Below, in pieces: positions 1 through 7,705 of a stretch of 44,475 bases of DNA (within the stretch, counting starts at the first letter, position 1; each line of letters opens with the position of its first letter). Below the pieces are notes generated by a model. It made no database searches. It saw only the letters and a list, made by a program, of their open reading frames with translations, and was not told where the DNA came from. The stretch is taken from the NCBI GenBank assembly GCA_017960525.1, contig JAGCZA010000117.1, positions 1-44,475 on the forward strand. Direction: 5' to 3'. This DNA is from Prevotella sp. (GTDB lineage Bacteria; Bacteroidota; Bacteroidia; Bacteroidales; Bacteroidaceae). A program made the position numbers and the translations under genes.

Positions 1-12
1 GCTGGCGGATTG

Positions 13-20
13 TAATTTTG
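13..20 (+). promoter_or_regulatory. Bacteroidota -7 box (TAATTTTG)
   Basis: The sequence TAATTTTG matches the TAnnTTTG -7 element used by the primary sigma factor of Bacteroidota. It lies 19 bases before the ATG at 40. The -33 region is outside the window. Confidence 0.6.
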
Positions 21-39
21 CGGCAAATTTCGAAACAAT

Positions 40-219
40 ATGGATACATCGTTTGTAATAGCAGTTGGCTTGGGCGTCGCCGTCGTGGTGGTGCTGCTGG
101 TCTTGGTGGCCGTCATCGTTTTTCAGCGGTGGCGCATCAGCGACAACAATGCACACCTGAAGTCGTTTCTCGACGAGAACATGGAAATGCGCGACAAGTT
201 GCGCCGGTATGAGAGATAA
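40..219 (+). CDS. Small single-pass membrane protein (59 aa)
   Basis: This is a 59-residue reading frame starting with ATG directly behind a -7 box. It has a hydrophobic stretch of about 24 residues (roughly 6-29, rich in V, L, A and G) that looks like one membrane helix. A short basic and polar tail follows (QRWR..., then a D/E/K/R-rich segment) that could form a coiled coil. There is no cleavable signal peptide pattern. It was overlooked by longer frames on the same strand because it is short. I do not recognise a family. The layout resembles small accessory membrane proteins, but the function is unknown. The promoter, composition and a clean stop at 217-219 support it as a real gene. Confidence 0.6.
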   Translation: MDTSFVIAVGLGVAVVVVLLVLVAVIVFQRWRISDNNAHLKSFLDENMEMRDKLRRYER

Positions 220-259
220 TATTTTTTTTAGTTTATAAACCCTTTAAATATTATTTATT

Positions 260-1150
260 ATGAGAAAGATTTTTGTAATGGCAGCATTTGTCTGCATCGC
301 TGCAACGGGCGTGAACGCCCAGACGGAAGAGACGGAAAGCAAGAACGAGGAGATGCTTCGCCTGACGAAGGCGGCGGACGAGAACCCTGCGGACTGGAAA
401 GCCCAGTATGAGGCGGGACACTTCCTGCTCAACAACCCGTCGCAGGCTGAGAAATACTACGAGCGTCTCTTTCACCTTGCCACGGACTATAACAAGGAGA
501 TACCCGACTCGGTGATTCGTGAGACGGGGTGGACGTTGGCGATGATGTCGATGGCTCCCGAGAAGCAGAACCTGGACCGCGCCTTGTTTTACATAGACGT
601 GATGAGGCATGCCGACAAGATGGGCGTGGACATGAGCGATGGCTACACATACATGTTCGACGTGATAGGCGTGATATACGGCATGATGAAAGAAGAGAGT
701 GAAAGGTCGTTGTATTACATGACGGAGCTTCGCCAGCATCTGGCCAAGGACAAGAAGCCGGGAATAGAGTACACGGACATGATGACGGCCATGCTGTACG
801 ACGAACTGATGTCGAAATACAGGGAAACGTTCGGCGACAAACTCCTGGAAGTGACCATCGACGGCAAGAAGTACATCGCGCTTTCCATGAACGACTGGAA
901 CATCGAGAAGCCCTTCATGGGATGGAAGAAGGACACGGACCAGGAGTCGCTGTACTACTGCTGTGACGACGGCTCGGTCACCGACGACCTGCACGGCGAG
1001 TGGGGGTTCAACTTCAACTACGACAAGGACGGCGTGAAGCCGCAGGAGGGGGCAAATGCGCGGCTGATTACCGTCACGCCCGAGCGCCGCCAGCAGTTGG
1101 TCGAGGCATACCGTAAATATATGAAGAAAACAAAGAAAAACAAGAAGTGA
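260..1150 (+). CDS. Secreted helical protein of unknown function (TPR-like)
   Basis: This encodes 296 residues with a clear N-terminal signal peptide (MRKIFVMAAFVCIAATGVNAQ, cleavage expected after the last Ala). The mature part is mostly helical, with repeated A/L/Y spacing in residues about 30-110 that resembles TPR-type helix pairs (for example AQYEAGHFLLNNP and LDRALFYIDVM). The C-terminus is strongly basic (KKTKKNKK). The protein is probably periplasmic. The stop codon overlaps the GTG start of the next gene, so the two are likely co-translated. No enzyme motif was recognised. The paralogous membrane proteins downstream suggest a shared envelope role, which is inference only. Confidence 0.7.
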   Translation: MRKIFVMAAFVCIAATGVNAQTEETESKNEEMLRLTKAADENPADWKAQYEAGHFLLNNPSQAEKYYERLFHLATDYNKEIPDSVIRETGWTLAMMSMAPEKQNLDRALFYIDVMRHADKMGVDMSDGYTYMFDVIGVIYGMMKEESERSLYYMTELRQHLAKDKKPGIEYTDMMTAMLYDELMSKYRETFGDKLLEVTIDGKKYIALSMNDWNIEKPFMGWKKDTDQESLYYCCDDGSVTDDLHGEWGFNFNYDKDGVKPQEGANARLITVTPERRQQLVEAYRKYMKKTKKNKK

Positions 1151-1689
1151 ATGTGAAATTCAGGATGCCCAAGTTCGGGCGTAAAACGACTGGCGGTGGC
1201 ATGGTGAAGGAACTGTTGCTGACCATTATTGCAACCACCATCTCTATCGTGCTCACTTTCGGCACGGCACACTATCTGGAACAGCGCCAGGCCGAGCAGA
1301 CACGGCGATTGATGGCTATGACAGTTATCAGCGATATTGACGAAAGCATCAAGGTGGTCAGGCAACTCATGGAAGCAGACGAAAAAGGTCGCAACGTCAC
1401 ATTTTACATGATGGAAAACATCGACCGTCTGGAGACTATATCCGAGGATACGCTCGTATTTTTCTTTGACACTGTTATCCCTTCTACGTTCGGTGGCGAT
1501 CCGGAGTTCAAGATGACCAATGAGAACATCTTCAACAGCAGCCAGGACACATGGCGCACGCTTGACGACAGAAAGTTCCTCAACAATGTGCAAGACTTCT
1601 ACAACGCCAGAACACTCTTAGACCACCAGCGCAAGGAGTCAATCATTTTCCAGAAGCCAGTCACCAAGGAAGAGTTGTATCAGATGTGA
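1147..1689 (+). CDS. Membrane-anchored protein, N-terminal part of a broken gene
   Basis: The start is GTG at 1147, overlapping the stop of the upstream gene. It was chosen because the first residues (MNVKF) match those of the intact paralogue at 2917-3660. Residues about 18-45 form one membrane helix (ELLLTIIATTISIVLTFGTA) after a short cytoplasmic stretch with the motif FGRK.TGG.MVKELL. A helical extracytoplasmic region follows. The frame stops at 1687-1689, but homology to the paralogue continues in another frame immediately downstream, so this 180-residue product is probably the front half of an originally single protein. An alternative is two translationally coupled genes, since the TGA overlaps an ATG. 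Confidence 0.6.
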   Translation: MNVKFRMPKFGRKTTGGGMVKELLLTIIATTISIVLTFGTAHYLEQRQAEQTRRLMAMTVISDIDESIKVVRQLMEADEKGRNVTFYMMENIDRLETISEDTLVFFFDTVIPSTFGGDPEFKMTNENIFNSSQDTWRTLDDRKFLNNVQDFYNARTLLDHQRKESIIFQKPVTKEELYQM

Positions 1690-2243
1690 TGAACTCCGAT
1701 GAATTGTTAAGCACCGAGATTGTTGTGAATATGTGTCGCAAATGGCTGAAATCAAACAGGGTGAAACACTATATAGAATTTCCCACCCAGCGCCAGGTGA
1801 TTTATCATGACTTCCTTACCACCTATATCAACCAGAACGAGGAGAACAAATTCTTGCTGAACATCACCGAGCAGGACATGGAAGACTTCTTGAACCAGAC
1901 TTATATGACGGCGCGTCCGGTAGATGAAAATGGACTTGTGGGAACTTGGGAAACCGTTTTGCCCAATGACAAAAGCAAACAATCCTTCAAGTATCTCAAA
2001 GACCATACATTCACCATATACCACGAAGGCGCGTGTTTTCACCCCGCCATGTCGGGCTATATGATCTTTCGGTATTCGTTGTCAGGTACATGGTCTATAG
2101 AAGACGATTCGCTGGTGCTGGATTTCGACCCAAAGAGTTACAATTTGGTCATCGATGAGAACGGTATTGACAATCAGCCTGAAAACGCCCATTATGTGGA
2201 AGAAATGAGGCAACTGATGTCCCAAAAGCCCCCCTCCTATTGA
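1689..2243 (+). CDS. Continuation of the broken membrane protein with lipocalin-like domain
   Basis: The frame begins at the ATG of a TGATG overlap (a GTG lies 3 bases earlier). Residues 1-75 align with the C-terminal helical part of the paralogue at 2917-3660, ending in similar motifs (ITEQDMEDFLNQ here, VSREELEEFMKK there). A second part, about residues 80-170, looks like a lipocalin-type beta-barrel domain (GTWETV...SGTWSIEDDSLVLDF). The frame stops at 2241-2243 just after a run of four A and six C. Sequence continuing the domain (SVEQNSRVVNTTNIDKSGTR, then LELTGVDKK) is read in the -1 frame up to a TAA at 2354-2356. A second indel is therefore likely. Confidence 0.5.
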   Translation: MNSDELLSTEIVVNMCRKWLKSNRVKHYIEFPTQRQVIYHDFLTTYINQNEENKFLLNITEQDMEDFLNQTYMTARPVDENGLVGTWETVLPNDKSKQSFKYLKDHTFTIYHEGACFHPAMSGYMIFRYSLSGTWSIEDDSLVLDFDPKSYNLVIDENGIDNQPENAHYVEEMRQLMSQKPPSY

Positions 2244-2369
2244 GTGTGGAGCAGAACAGCCGTGTAGTGAATACCACCAACATCGATAAATCGGGCACAC
2301 GACTGGAACTGACAGGAGTCGACAAAAAGACCTCACACTATCGACGGAAACAATAACATTAAACTGACA

Positions 2370-2747
2370 ATGACAATGAGAAAGACAATGATGATGCTGA
2401 CAGCCTTGGCGGCAATCTGCCTTGTTGTATCGGGAACCATACTTACCTCGTGCGACAAAATCGACGACCTGGAAGGCATGAACGACAATAGGTCCTTTTA
2501 CAGTTACAGGGCGTATAGCAACGACTTTGACTATTAGGAAGCCGCCGGTCCCTTCGATACGGCCATCCGCTTCTCCGTAGGCATGGAACCCATTATGGGC
2601 GGTAACGACGGCAAGGTCATCGAAGCCTGCGATGCCTGCTACGATACTGTTAAGGCACGGCTTGATGGTAGAGGAGGAACGGTGCTTATTTACAAGACCC
2701 GCCACCCGGATTGCAAGCAGAAGATACTGAGGGAATATAAATTCTGA
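2370..2747 (+). pseudogene. Small lipoprotein gene with internal amber codon
   Basis: From ATG 2370 (or 2376) the frame encodes a lipoprotein signal (MRKTMMMLTALAAICLVVSG, lipobox region ILTSC) and about 30 more residues. It meets TAG at 2535-2537 and then stays open for 69 further codons to TGA at 2745-2747. The part after the TAG has normal coding composition (AAGPFDTAIRFSVGMEP..., two Cys in ACDACYD). The original protein was probably 125 residues. The family is not recognised. A product ending at the TAG would be a 55-residue lipoprotein precursor. Confidence 0.5.
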
Positions 2748-2766
2748 ACATTAAAAACTGAATGTT

Positions 2767-2907
2767 ATGAAAAGAATCGCGACTATTGTGGTGCTGATAT
2801 GCGCCATGACGTTTCAGGTGAGTGCACAGACTTGTGATGGGAATGAACTTATCGGCAAGAAGTTGGTGCTTTCAAGACAGGGTCACATGATGGACGGCTG
2901 CGAATAA
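2767..2907 (+). CDS. Short secreted peptide (46 aa), possibly a remnant
   Basis: This is a 46-residue frame with a signal peptide (MKRIATIVVLICAMTFQVSA, then Q) and a 25-residue mature part containing two Cys (TCDGNELIGKKLVLSRQGHM, then MDGCE). It sits 9 bases before the next gene and 19 bases after the broken lipoprotein gene. It may be a genuine small exported peptide or the surviving 5' end of a longer gene. No homologue is recognised. Confidence 0.4.
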   Translation: MKRIATIVVLICAMTFQVSAQTCDGNELIGKKLVLSRQGHMMDGCE

Positions 2908-2916
2908 GTAATCATT

Positions 2917-3660
2917 ATGAACGTGAAATTCAAGATGCCCAACTTCGGGCGCAAACTGACAGGGGGCAGCATGGTGAAGGAACTGCTGATGACCACCCTT
3001 GCCACCACCATCTCCATCTTGCTCACCTTTGGCACGGCTGCTGTTCTCGAACACAAGCAGCAGGCGAAGAACCGACGTCAAATCACCCTAATGGTAATCA
3101 GTGACATCTACGACTTTGTCCGGGTAATGGAAAGAGCAGACACGGCCATGCTCATTCCGTGGAAGAAATCGCTTCTGGAAATGAAAACCATGCCCCGCGA
3201 CAGCATCATCATGCTTGATGATGAGGAAGTGCTCCAGAACTATTGGAACGCACTGGGGCAAGGTGCCATGCTGCCTCGCGACCATACGGCGCAGAACCTT
3301 TTCTCCAGCGACATCAGCATCTGGCGCGACGTTGACAACTACAATTTTGTCAAGTTCGTAGGCAAATGCTATTATCTCATTGAAGCCCTCAACAACAACT
3401 TCGATACAGAGATTCGGAGGAAAACTGACAACTATCAACTCTTCCTAAAGGACGTTGACCATATTCCTGACAGCCTACAACTGGTCTCCTTCTTAGAGAT
3501 GCCTGAGGTCAAGAGTTTCATAGAGGAATATACGCTGAACTTCATTCCATATTTTGAGGCAACAATCAAGGAACTTGGCGATGCTGTAGAACAGAGTTGC
3601 GAGTTGATGGGGGTCAGCCGGGAAGAACTGGAAGAATTTATGAAGAAGAATTCACAATAA
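2917..3660 (+). CDS. Membrane-anchored helical protein, intact paralogue
   Basis: This encodes 247 residues and is a paralogue of the product starting at 1147. The first 60 residues are very similar (MNVKF.MPNFGRK.TGG.MVKELL, then the membrane helix around residues 20-42). After the helix comes an acidic, mostly helical domain that ends in EELEEFMKKNSQ. Only the anchor and helical part is present, without the lipocalin-like extension. The orientation is probably N-in with the bulk outside, judged from the basic FGRK segment before the helix. Its function is unknown. Duplication in tandem with a secreted helical protein suggests an envelope complex or a surface-stress role, which is not demonstrable from sequence. 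Confidence 0.7.
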   Translation: MNVKFKMPNFGRKLTGGSMVKELLMTTLATTISILLTFGTAAVLEHKQQAKNRRQITLMVISDIYDFVRVMERADTAMLIPWKKSLLEMKTMPRDSIIMLDDEEVLQNYWNALGQGAMLPRDHTAQNLFSSDISIWRDVDNYNFVKFVGKCYYLIEALNNNFDTEIRRKTDNYQLFLKDVDHIPDSLQLVSFLEMPEVKSFIEEYTLNFIPYFEATIKELGDAVEQSCELMGVSREELEEFMKKNSQ

Positions 3661-3779
3661 GCAAAAAAATTGCATTGAAGACTCGCAAAATACGTTGATA
3701 AAAATGTATGGAGATTATGAACATCAACAGTAAAGAAGTGAATGAATTTATGACCAAAAGTTAATTAAGCAATAAAACA

Positions 3780-4238
3780 ATGAAAAGGTTTCTAATGGCG
3801 GCAGCGGCCTTATGCTGCATAACAATGACTATGATGGCGAAACCCGTTTCGCCGAGTGCAGCACGACAGACAGCAGAGAAATTCCTGCAAAGGAAGGGCT
3901 CCGTGCTGAAGGGTGAGGCCATGCGGGCACCACGACGCGTCATGGGACGTGCCACCGACAACAAAAAGCAGATGGAGACCAGCCCGTACTATGTGTTCAA
4001 CGCCTCGGACTCGAAGGGTTTTGTCATCGTGAGCGGAGATGACTGCGTGGGCGACGACTTCGTGTTAGGCTACTCACCACAGGGCAACTTCGAGGCCACC
4101 AACATCCCTGCCAATATGCAGTGGTGGCTCGACGAGACTGGCAATCAGATTGCCGAGATGAGCCGGCAGGGTATGATGGCTCGTACAGTGACCCTCCACA
4201 ACGACGTGGCACCCCTCGTTACTGCCCGTTGGAACTAG
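3780..4238 (+). CDS. Free propeptide/Spi-like N-terminal product of the C10 protease gene
   Basis: As the sequence stands, translation from 3780 ends at the amber codon and gives 152 residues: signal peptide plus the propeptide with motifs such as SPYYVFNASDSKGFVIVSGD (the usual Spi/C10-propeptide signature). In this peptidase family the propeptide inhibits the protease, and stand-alone Spi-like inhibitors are known next to C10 genes, so the truncated product could still be an inhibitor. That role is inference. Confidence 0.5.
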   Translation: MKRFLMAAAALCCITMTMMAKPVSPSAARQTAEKFLQRKGSVLKGEAMRAPRRVMGRATDNKKQMETSPYYVFNASDSKGFVIVSGDDCVGDDFVLGYSPQGNFEATNIPANMQWWLDETGNQIAEMSRQGMMARTVTLHNDVAPLVTARWN

Positions 4239-4244
4239 GGCGAT

Positions 4245-6230
4245 ATGTATTATAATCCGCAGAACCCCTATAATGCCTTCTGTCCTGAGACCGACGGTTT
4301 GTTGTGTGTCACGGGCTGTATGGCCACGGCGCTTAGCCAAGTGCTTTACTACTACCGCTGGCCACAAGGGCAGTTGGCAGGCGAACTTCCTGCCTACCCG
4401 ATGGTCAACGGGCGCGTCCTAGAGGCACTGCCACCTACGACCTTCGACTGGGACAACATGGTGGATGACTACAGGCAGACAACCACCGACGTGCAGCAGG
4501 CGGCCGTCGCTAAGTTGATGCGATACTGTGGACAACTGGTCCAGATGGATTACACCCCACAGTTGTCCTCTGGGTATTTTTACGATGTGGATATGCTTGT
4601 CCGTCTGTTTGGCTACGACCAAAGTGTCTATTGGGCTCAAGCTGATGGGTACACCGTCAGCGGGTGGGATGGGCTGCTCTACAATGAGTTGCGCGAAAGC
4701 CGTCCCCTGGTGTATCTGGGCATGTCAACTGGCGGAGGCCATGCCTTTGTCGTCGATGGTTATGAGGTGCAGGACGGTAGCGGCTACTTTCATGTGAACT
4801 GGGGCTGGGGTGGCGATTGCAATGGTTTCTACAAGATAAGCCTGCTCAATCCCGACATGTCTGGTACGGGTGGCAGCACCACCAAAGACGGCTACAATTA
4901 TATGCAGGCAGCACTTATCGGCCTGATGCCCGCACAGCAACCGGCGGAATCCTACGGTCGCTATCTCACCAGCGTTATGTGGAACGGCACCAAGGACGAG
5001 CAGCCCCACGTATTTGGTGTCAGCAACACGTCCTACATGCCAGGTGTCTTTGAAGTCGCATTGGCCGAGCGTCATGCCGACGGCACAACGGACATCCACA
5101 ACCTATTTGGCAGGCAGACCCAGGAAATAGTGGGCTACAGTTATGCGGGGCTAAACACTGACGAGCATACTGGAATCGAATATCTTACCCTACCCGAAAA
5201 CCTCACTGAAGGCCTTACTCCCGGTCACCACGAACTGGTATTCGTCAACAAAGAGGCAGACACAGATGCCCCTTGGCGGCCCATATATGGTCCCAATTGT
5301 TACATAGAACTCAACATCGGCGATGACGGTCTGGCGACAGATACGGTCTTCCATCCCCTGCCTCTGCTTACTGGCAGTTCACGTACCCTCAAGATTGAAG
5401 GCGTGAAGCAATGCGGTCTCTATCAGAGAATCACTGCCACCATCAAGAATAATAGCGACGACGACTACATCGGCGGCTTGGAATGTATGGCTTACTATCT
5501 GGAGAACAATAAACTGAAAATTGTTGCTTGGGCACGTACTGGCATTATGATCGAGGGCACCGGCACTGCCGACGCTACTTTCGGCTTGACCCTACCGAGG
5601 GCCGGCAACTATGTCATAGTCATCACAAGAGGTGGCGAGGATATATCAGACACTAAACTGGCCGACATCAAGAAAGCGAAAGGCTATATTGTCCACAAGA
5701 CTATCAGCATCGACGAGTTGGCATTCTACTGTACAGGGTTGCAATACAGCGAACGTCCCGACGGAAAGGGTAATCCGGCCTATTATCTTGACATCGCCGT
5801 GACCAACGGTACACCGATGGATTATAATGCCGCTCTGCTGGCTAATCTCTACATACCCAACAGCCAGGGTGGCTACGACCCCCTTGTTTTCCCCGGCGTC
5901 CAACACCTCGTTACTTTGCTTTCACTCATGAGCAACAACAGTTTTATCACAAACATTCGACTGCCCGAGGCCTTAGAGCCAGGTGAATATGCCATTGAGA
6001 TGCTCATTTCCAACGACTTCCAAAGTTTGATGCTTAACGATTACTTCGTCTTTGCCGCAGGCCCCTTCACCGTTACAAACACCACGGGTATCAGTACAGC
6101 CGACAATGAGGAATCGAATACCGCCGATGGCAATACTTCATGGTTCACCATTGACGGCCGCAAACTCGACAGCCGCCCAACCACGAAGGGCATATATATC
6201 AATAAAGGTAAAAAGCAAATCATCAAATAG
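4245..6230 (+). CDS. C10 protease catalytic part, no export signal when started alone
   Basis: An ATG at 4245, 7 bases after the amber codon, could start a 661-residue product holding the catalytic Cys and His and the C-terminal sorting tail. It would lack the signal peptide and the propeptide. No good ribosome binding site of its own is seen. Export and folding of such a product are doubtful, so this is most likely the 3' part of a pseudogene rather than an independent gene. Confidence 0.45.
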   Translation: MYYNPQNPYNAFCPETDGLLCVTGCMATALSQVLYYYRWPQGQLAGELPAYPMVNGRVLEALPPTTFDWDNMVDDYRQTTTDVQQAAVAKLMRYCGQLVQMDYTPQLSSGYFYDVDMLVRLFGYDQSVYWAQADGYTVSGWDGLLYNELRESRPLVYLGMSTGGGHAFVVDGYEVQDGSGYFHVNWGWGGDCNGFYKISLLNPDMSGTGGSTTKDGYNYMQAALIGLMPAQQPAESYGRYLTSVMWNGTKDEQPHVFGVSNTSYMPGVFEVALAERHADGTTDIHNLFGRQTQEIVGYSYAGLNTDEHTGIEYLTLPENLTEGLTPGHHELVFVNKEADTDAPWRPIYGPNCYIELNIGDDGLATDTVFHPLPLLTGSSRTLKIEGVKQCGLYQRITATIKNNSDDDYIGGLECMAYYLENNKLKIVAWARTGIMIEGTGTADATFGLTLPRAGNYVIVITRGGEDISDTKLADIKKAKGYIVHKTISIDELAFYCTGLQYSERPDGKGNPAYYLDIAVTNGTPMDYNAALLANLYIPNSQGGYDPLVFPGVQHLVTLLSLMSNNSFITNIRLPEALEPGEYAIEMLISNDFQSLMLNDYFVFAAGPFTVTNTTGISTADNEESNTADGNTSWFTIDGRKLDSRPTTKGIYINKGKKQIIK

Positions 6231-6260
6231 CAAAACAGAAGATGAGAATGTGCCATTTTT

Positions 6261-6306
6261 GAAGCGAACCCCAAAAGTTAGACAAAAAACTTTTGGGGTT
6301 CACTTC
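6261..6306 (+). terminator. Long hairpin between C10 and GH53 genes (terminator or small inverted-repeat element)
   Basis: Two 19-base arms (6261-6279 and 6288-6306) pair with one mismatch around an 8-base loop. The arms contain CCCCAAAAGTT and AACTTTTGGGG. The hairpin lies 30 bases after the C10 stop and is followed by ATTTTG. The length and near-perfect symmetry are greater than needed for a terminator, so a small inverted-repeat element or insertion-sequence end is an alternative. Confidence 0.5.
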
Positions 6307-6382
6307 ATTTTGACACACCCTCAGAATAAAGCATTTTAATAAAATTAAACAGACAAGAGAGAGGCGTTTCGCTTTTTTTGTG

Positions 6383-6390
6383 TAACTTTG
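6383..6390 (+). promoter_or_regulatory. -7 box (TAACTTTG) for the GH53 gene
   Basis: TAACTTTG matches the Bacteroidota -7 consensus and lies 30 bases before the ATG at 6421. A T-rich run lies upstream, but no correctly spaced TTTG was found. Confidence 0.6.
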
Positions 6391-6420
6391 CAAAAATTTT
6401 CGCATTACTAATCAGACAAG

Positions 6421-7671
6421 ATGAAGACGAGACACCTATTGCTTTCCGCCCTGTTTGCGCTGCTGGCCACCACGGCCTGTGGCGGCAGTGACGACGATTC
6501 GCCCAAGCAACCCACTCCTGAAACCCCGCAGGAGCAGAAGGACACCACGCAGAACGACCAGCAACCGGCTGACACCACCGTCACGCCCACGCCCGACCCG
6601 GAGCCTGATATTGCCCCACTCTTCGTGGGCGGCGATATGTCGTTGCTGACCAAGTATGAGGCGCAGGGAGCGCAGTATAAAGACAAGGACGGCAAGGCCA
6701 TCGGCAATCTGCTCACTTTTGTGAGGGAGCAGGGATGGACCGGCGTGCGCGTGAGGCTGATGGTAGACCCCACGAAGAGTGACGACCAGAAGCAGGTGGT
6801 GCAAGACCTTGCATACGTGAAAGCGTTGGGCCGCCGCGTGAAGGATGCCGGTCTGCAACTGATGCTCGACTTCCACTATAGCGACACGTGGGCCGATCCA
6901 GGCAAGCAGTGGACACCCGCCGCCTGGGCTTCGCTCAACGACACGCAACTCCAGCAGCAGATATACGACTATACCCGCGACTGCCTGCAGCAACTCGCAG
7001 ACGCCGGGGCTACTCCCGACCTGATTCAGACGGGCAATGAAATCAGTTATGGTATGCTCTGGGGCACCGAGGCCGCCGTGGGCAACAACCAGACCAACCG
7101 CTGCTACACCAACAGTCCGCAGCAGAACTGGGATCGCTTCTTTGCCCTGCTTCGCCAGGCCATCAAGGCTTGCCGCGAGGTGTGCCCGTATGCGAAAATC
7201 ATCATCCACAGCGAGCGCACGTCGAAGCCCGCCGTGCTCACCGACTTCTTCGACCGCATAAAGGCGGCGCAGATTGACTACGACGTCATCGGACTCTCCT
7301 ATTATCCCTACTTCCACGGCCCACTCAACACTTTGGAGGAGGCTCTCAAGCAGATTTGGTCCAAGCACTACGGAAAGCATGTGCTGATAGTGGAGACGGG
7401 CTATCCGTGGAAGTGGGAGGTGCAAGGCACGGAGTACGACTATACGGGCACCTATCCCTATACCAATGCCGGGCAGAAGGCTTTCACGTCAGCTCTCATC
7501 ACCATGCTCTTGCGCCATTCGGAGGTGTGCGGCCTGGCGTGGTGGTATGCCGAGGCCAACGCCAAGGGCACCACCGGCGACCTGGCGCAGGGTTGGTACA
7601 ATGCCGGCCTCTTCGACCAAGAGACGGGTCGCGCCCTCGACGCGCTGTACGAACTGAAGAATTTCAAATAA
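6421..7671 (+). CDS. Glycoside hydrolase family 53, endo-beta-1,4-galactanase lipoprotein
   Basis: This is a 416-residue lipoprotein. The signal ends at a lipobox-like ALLATTACGG (Cys 20), followed by a disordered linker rich in P, T, D and Q (about 21-60). The GH53 barrel spans about 62-415: FVGGDMSLL at its start, VRVRLMVDP, LMLDFHYSDTWADPGKQ, the acid/base Glu in QTGNEISYGMLWG (Glu 207) and the nucleophile Glu in VLIVETGYPWKW (Glu 325). GH53 enzymes cut beta-1,4-galactan side chains of pectin, so this protein probably acts at the cell surface on plant cell-wall galactan. No SusC/SusD pair is in the window. A dockerin-tailed secreted protein follows 34 bases later and may be co-expressed. 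Confidence 0.92.
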   Translation: MKTRHLLLSALFALLATTACGGSDDDSPKQPTPETPQEQKDTTQNDQQPADTTVTPTPDPEPDIAPLFVGGDMSLLTKYEAQGAQYKDKDGKAIGNLLTFVREQGWTGVRVRLMVDPTKSDDQKQVVQDLAYVKALGRRVKDAGLQLMLDFHYSDTWADPGKQWTPAAWASLNDTQLQQQIYDYTRDCLQQLADAGATPDLIQTGNEISYGMLWGTEAAVGNNQTNRCYTNSPQQNWDRFFALLRQAIKACREVCPYAKIIIHSERTSKPAVLTDFFDRIKAAQIDYDVIGLSYYPYFHGPLNTLEEALKQIWSKHYGKHVLIVETGYPWKWEVQGTEYDYTGTYPYTNAGQKAFTSALITMLLRHSEVCGLAWWYAEANAKGTTGDLAQGWYNAGLFDQETGRALDALYELKNFK

Positions 7672-7705
7672 ACATATTTACCCAATCCTAAAAACCTGTA
7701 ATGTT

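Larger units (their letters stand above)
1147..2356 (+). pseudogene. Composite: membrane anchor + helical + lipocalin-like gene with two frameshifts
   Basis: Reading frame 1 (1147-1689), then frame 0 (1689 to about 2225), then frame 2 (about 2225-2356) reconstructs one continuous protein of about 400 residues. Both shifts are in the same direction, each equal to a one-base deletion. The second sits at the A4/C6 run at 2224-2234. The paralogue at 2917 supports the first junction. It carries no lipocalin part, so the second junction rests on the continuing beta-strand pattern only. Sequencing error is an alternative for either shift. Confidence 0.55.
3780..6230 (+). pseudogene. C10 (streptopain-like) cysteine protease interrupted by an amber codon
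   Basis: The frame is open from ATG 3780 to TAG 6230 apart from one TAG at 4236-4238 (codon 153). In frame it carries a signal peptide (residues 1-20), a Spi-type propeptide (about 25-150), the C10 catalytic domain with Cys in TGCMATALSQV (residue 180), His in GGHAFVVDGY (residue 321) and the NWGWGG motif. Beta-rich domains follow, then a C-terminal tail of the form WFTIDGRKL...GIYINKGKKQIIK, which resembles a type IX secretion sorting tail. The amber replaces the residue normally Gln in the W-N-Q-G motif before the catalytic Cys, consistent with a single CAG to TAG change. Intact length would be 816 residues. The active enzyme would be secreted or surface-attached. Confidence 0.75.

Noticed and set aside
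2535-4238. Reassignment of TAG to glutamine in this organism, suggested by two in-frame TAG codons.
   Set aside because: TAG is used as the apparent terminal stop by several genes here (6230, 26258, 34334, 38177), so general recoding is unlikely; local mutation fits better.
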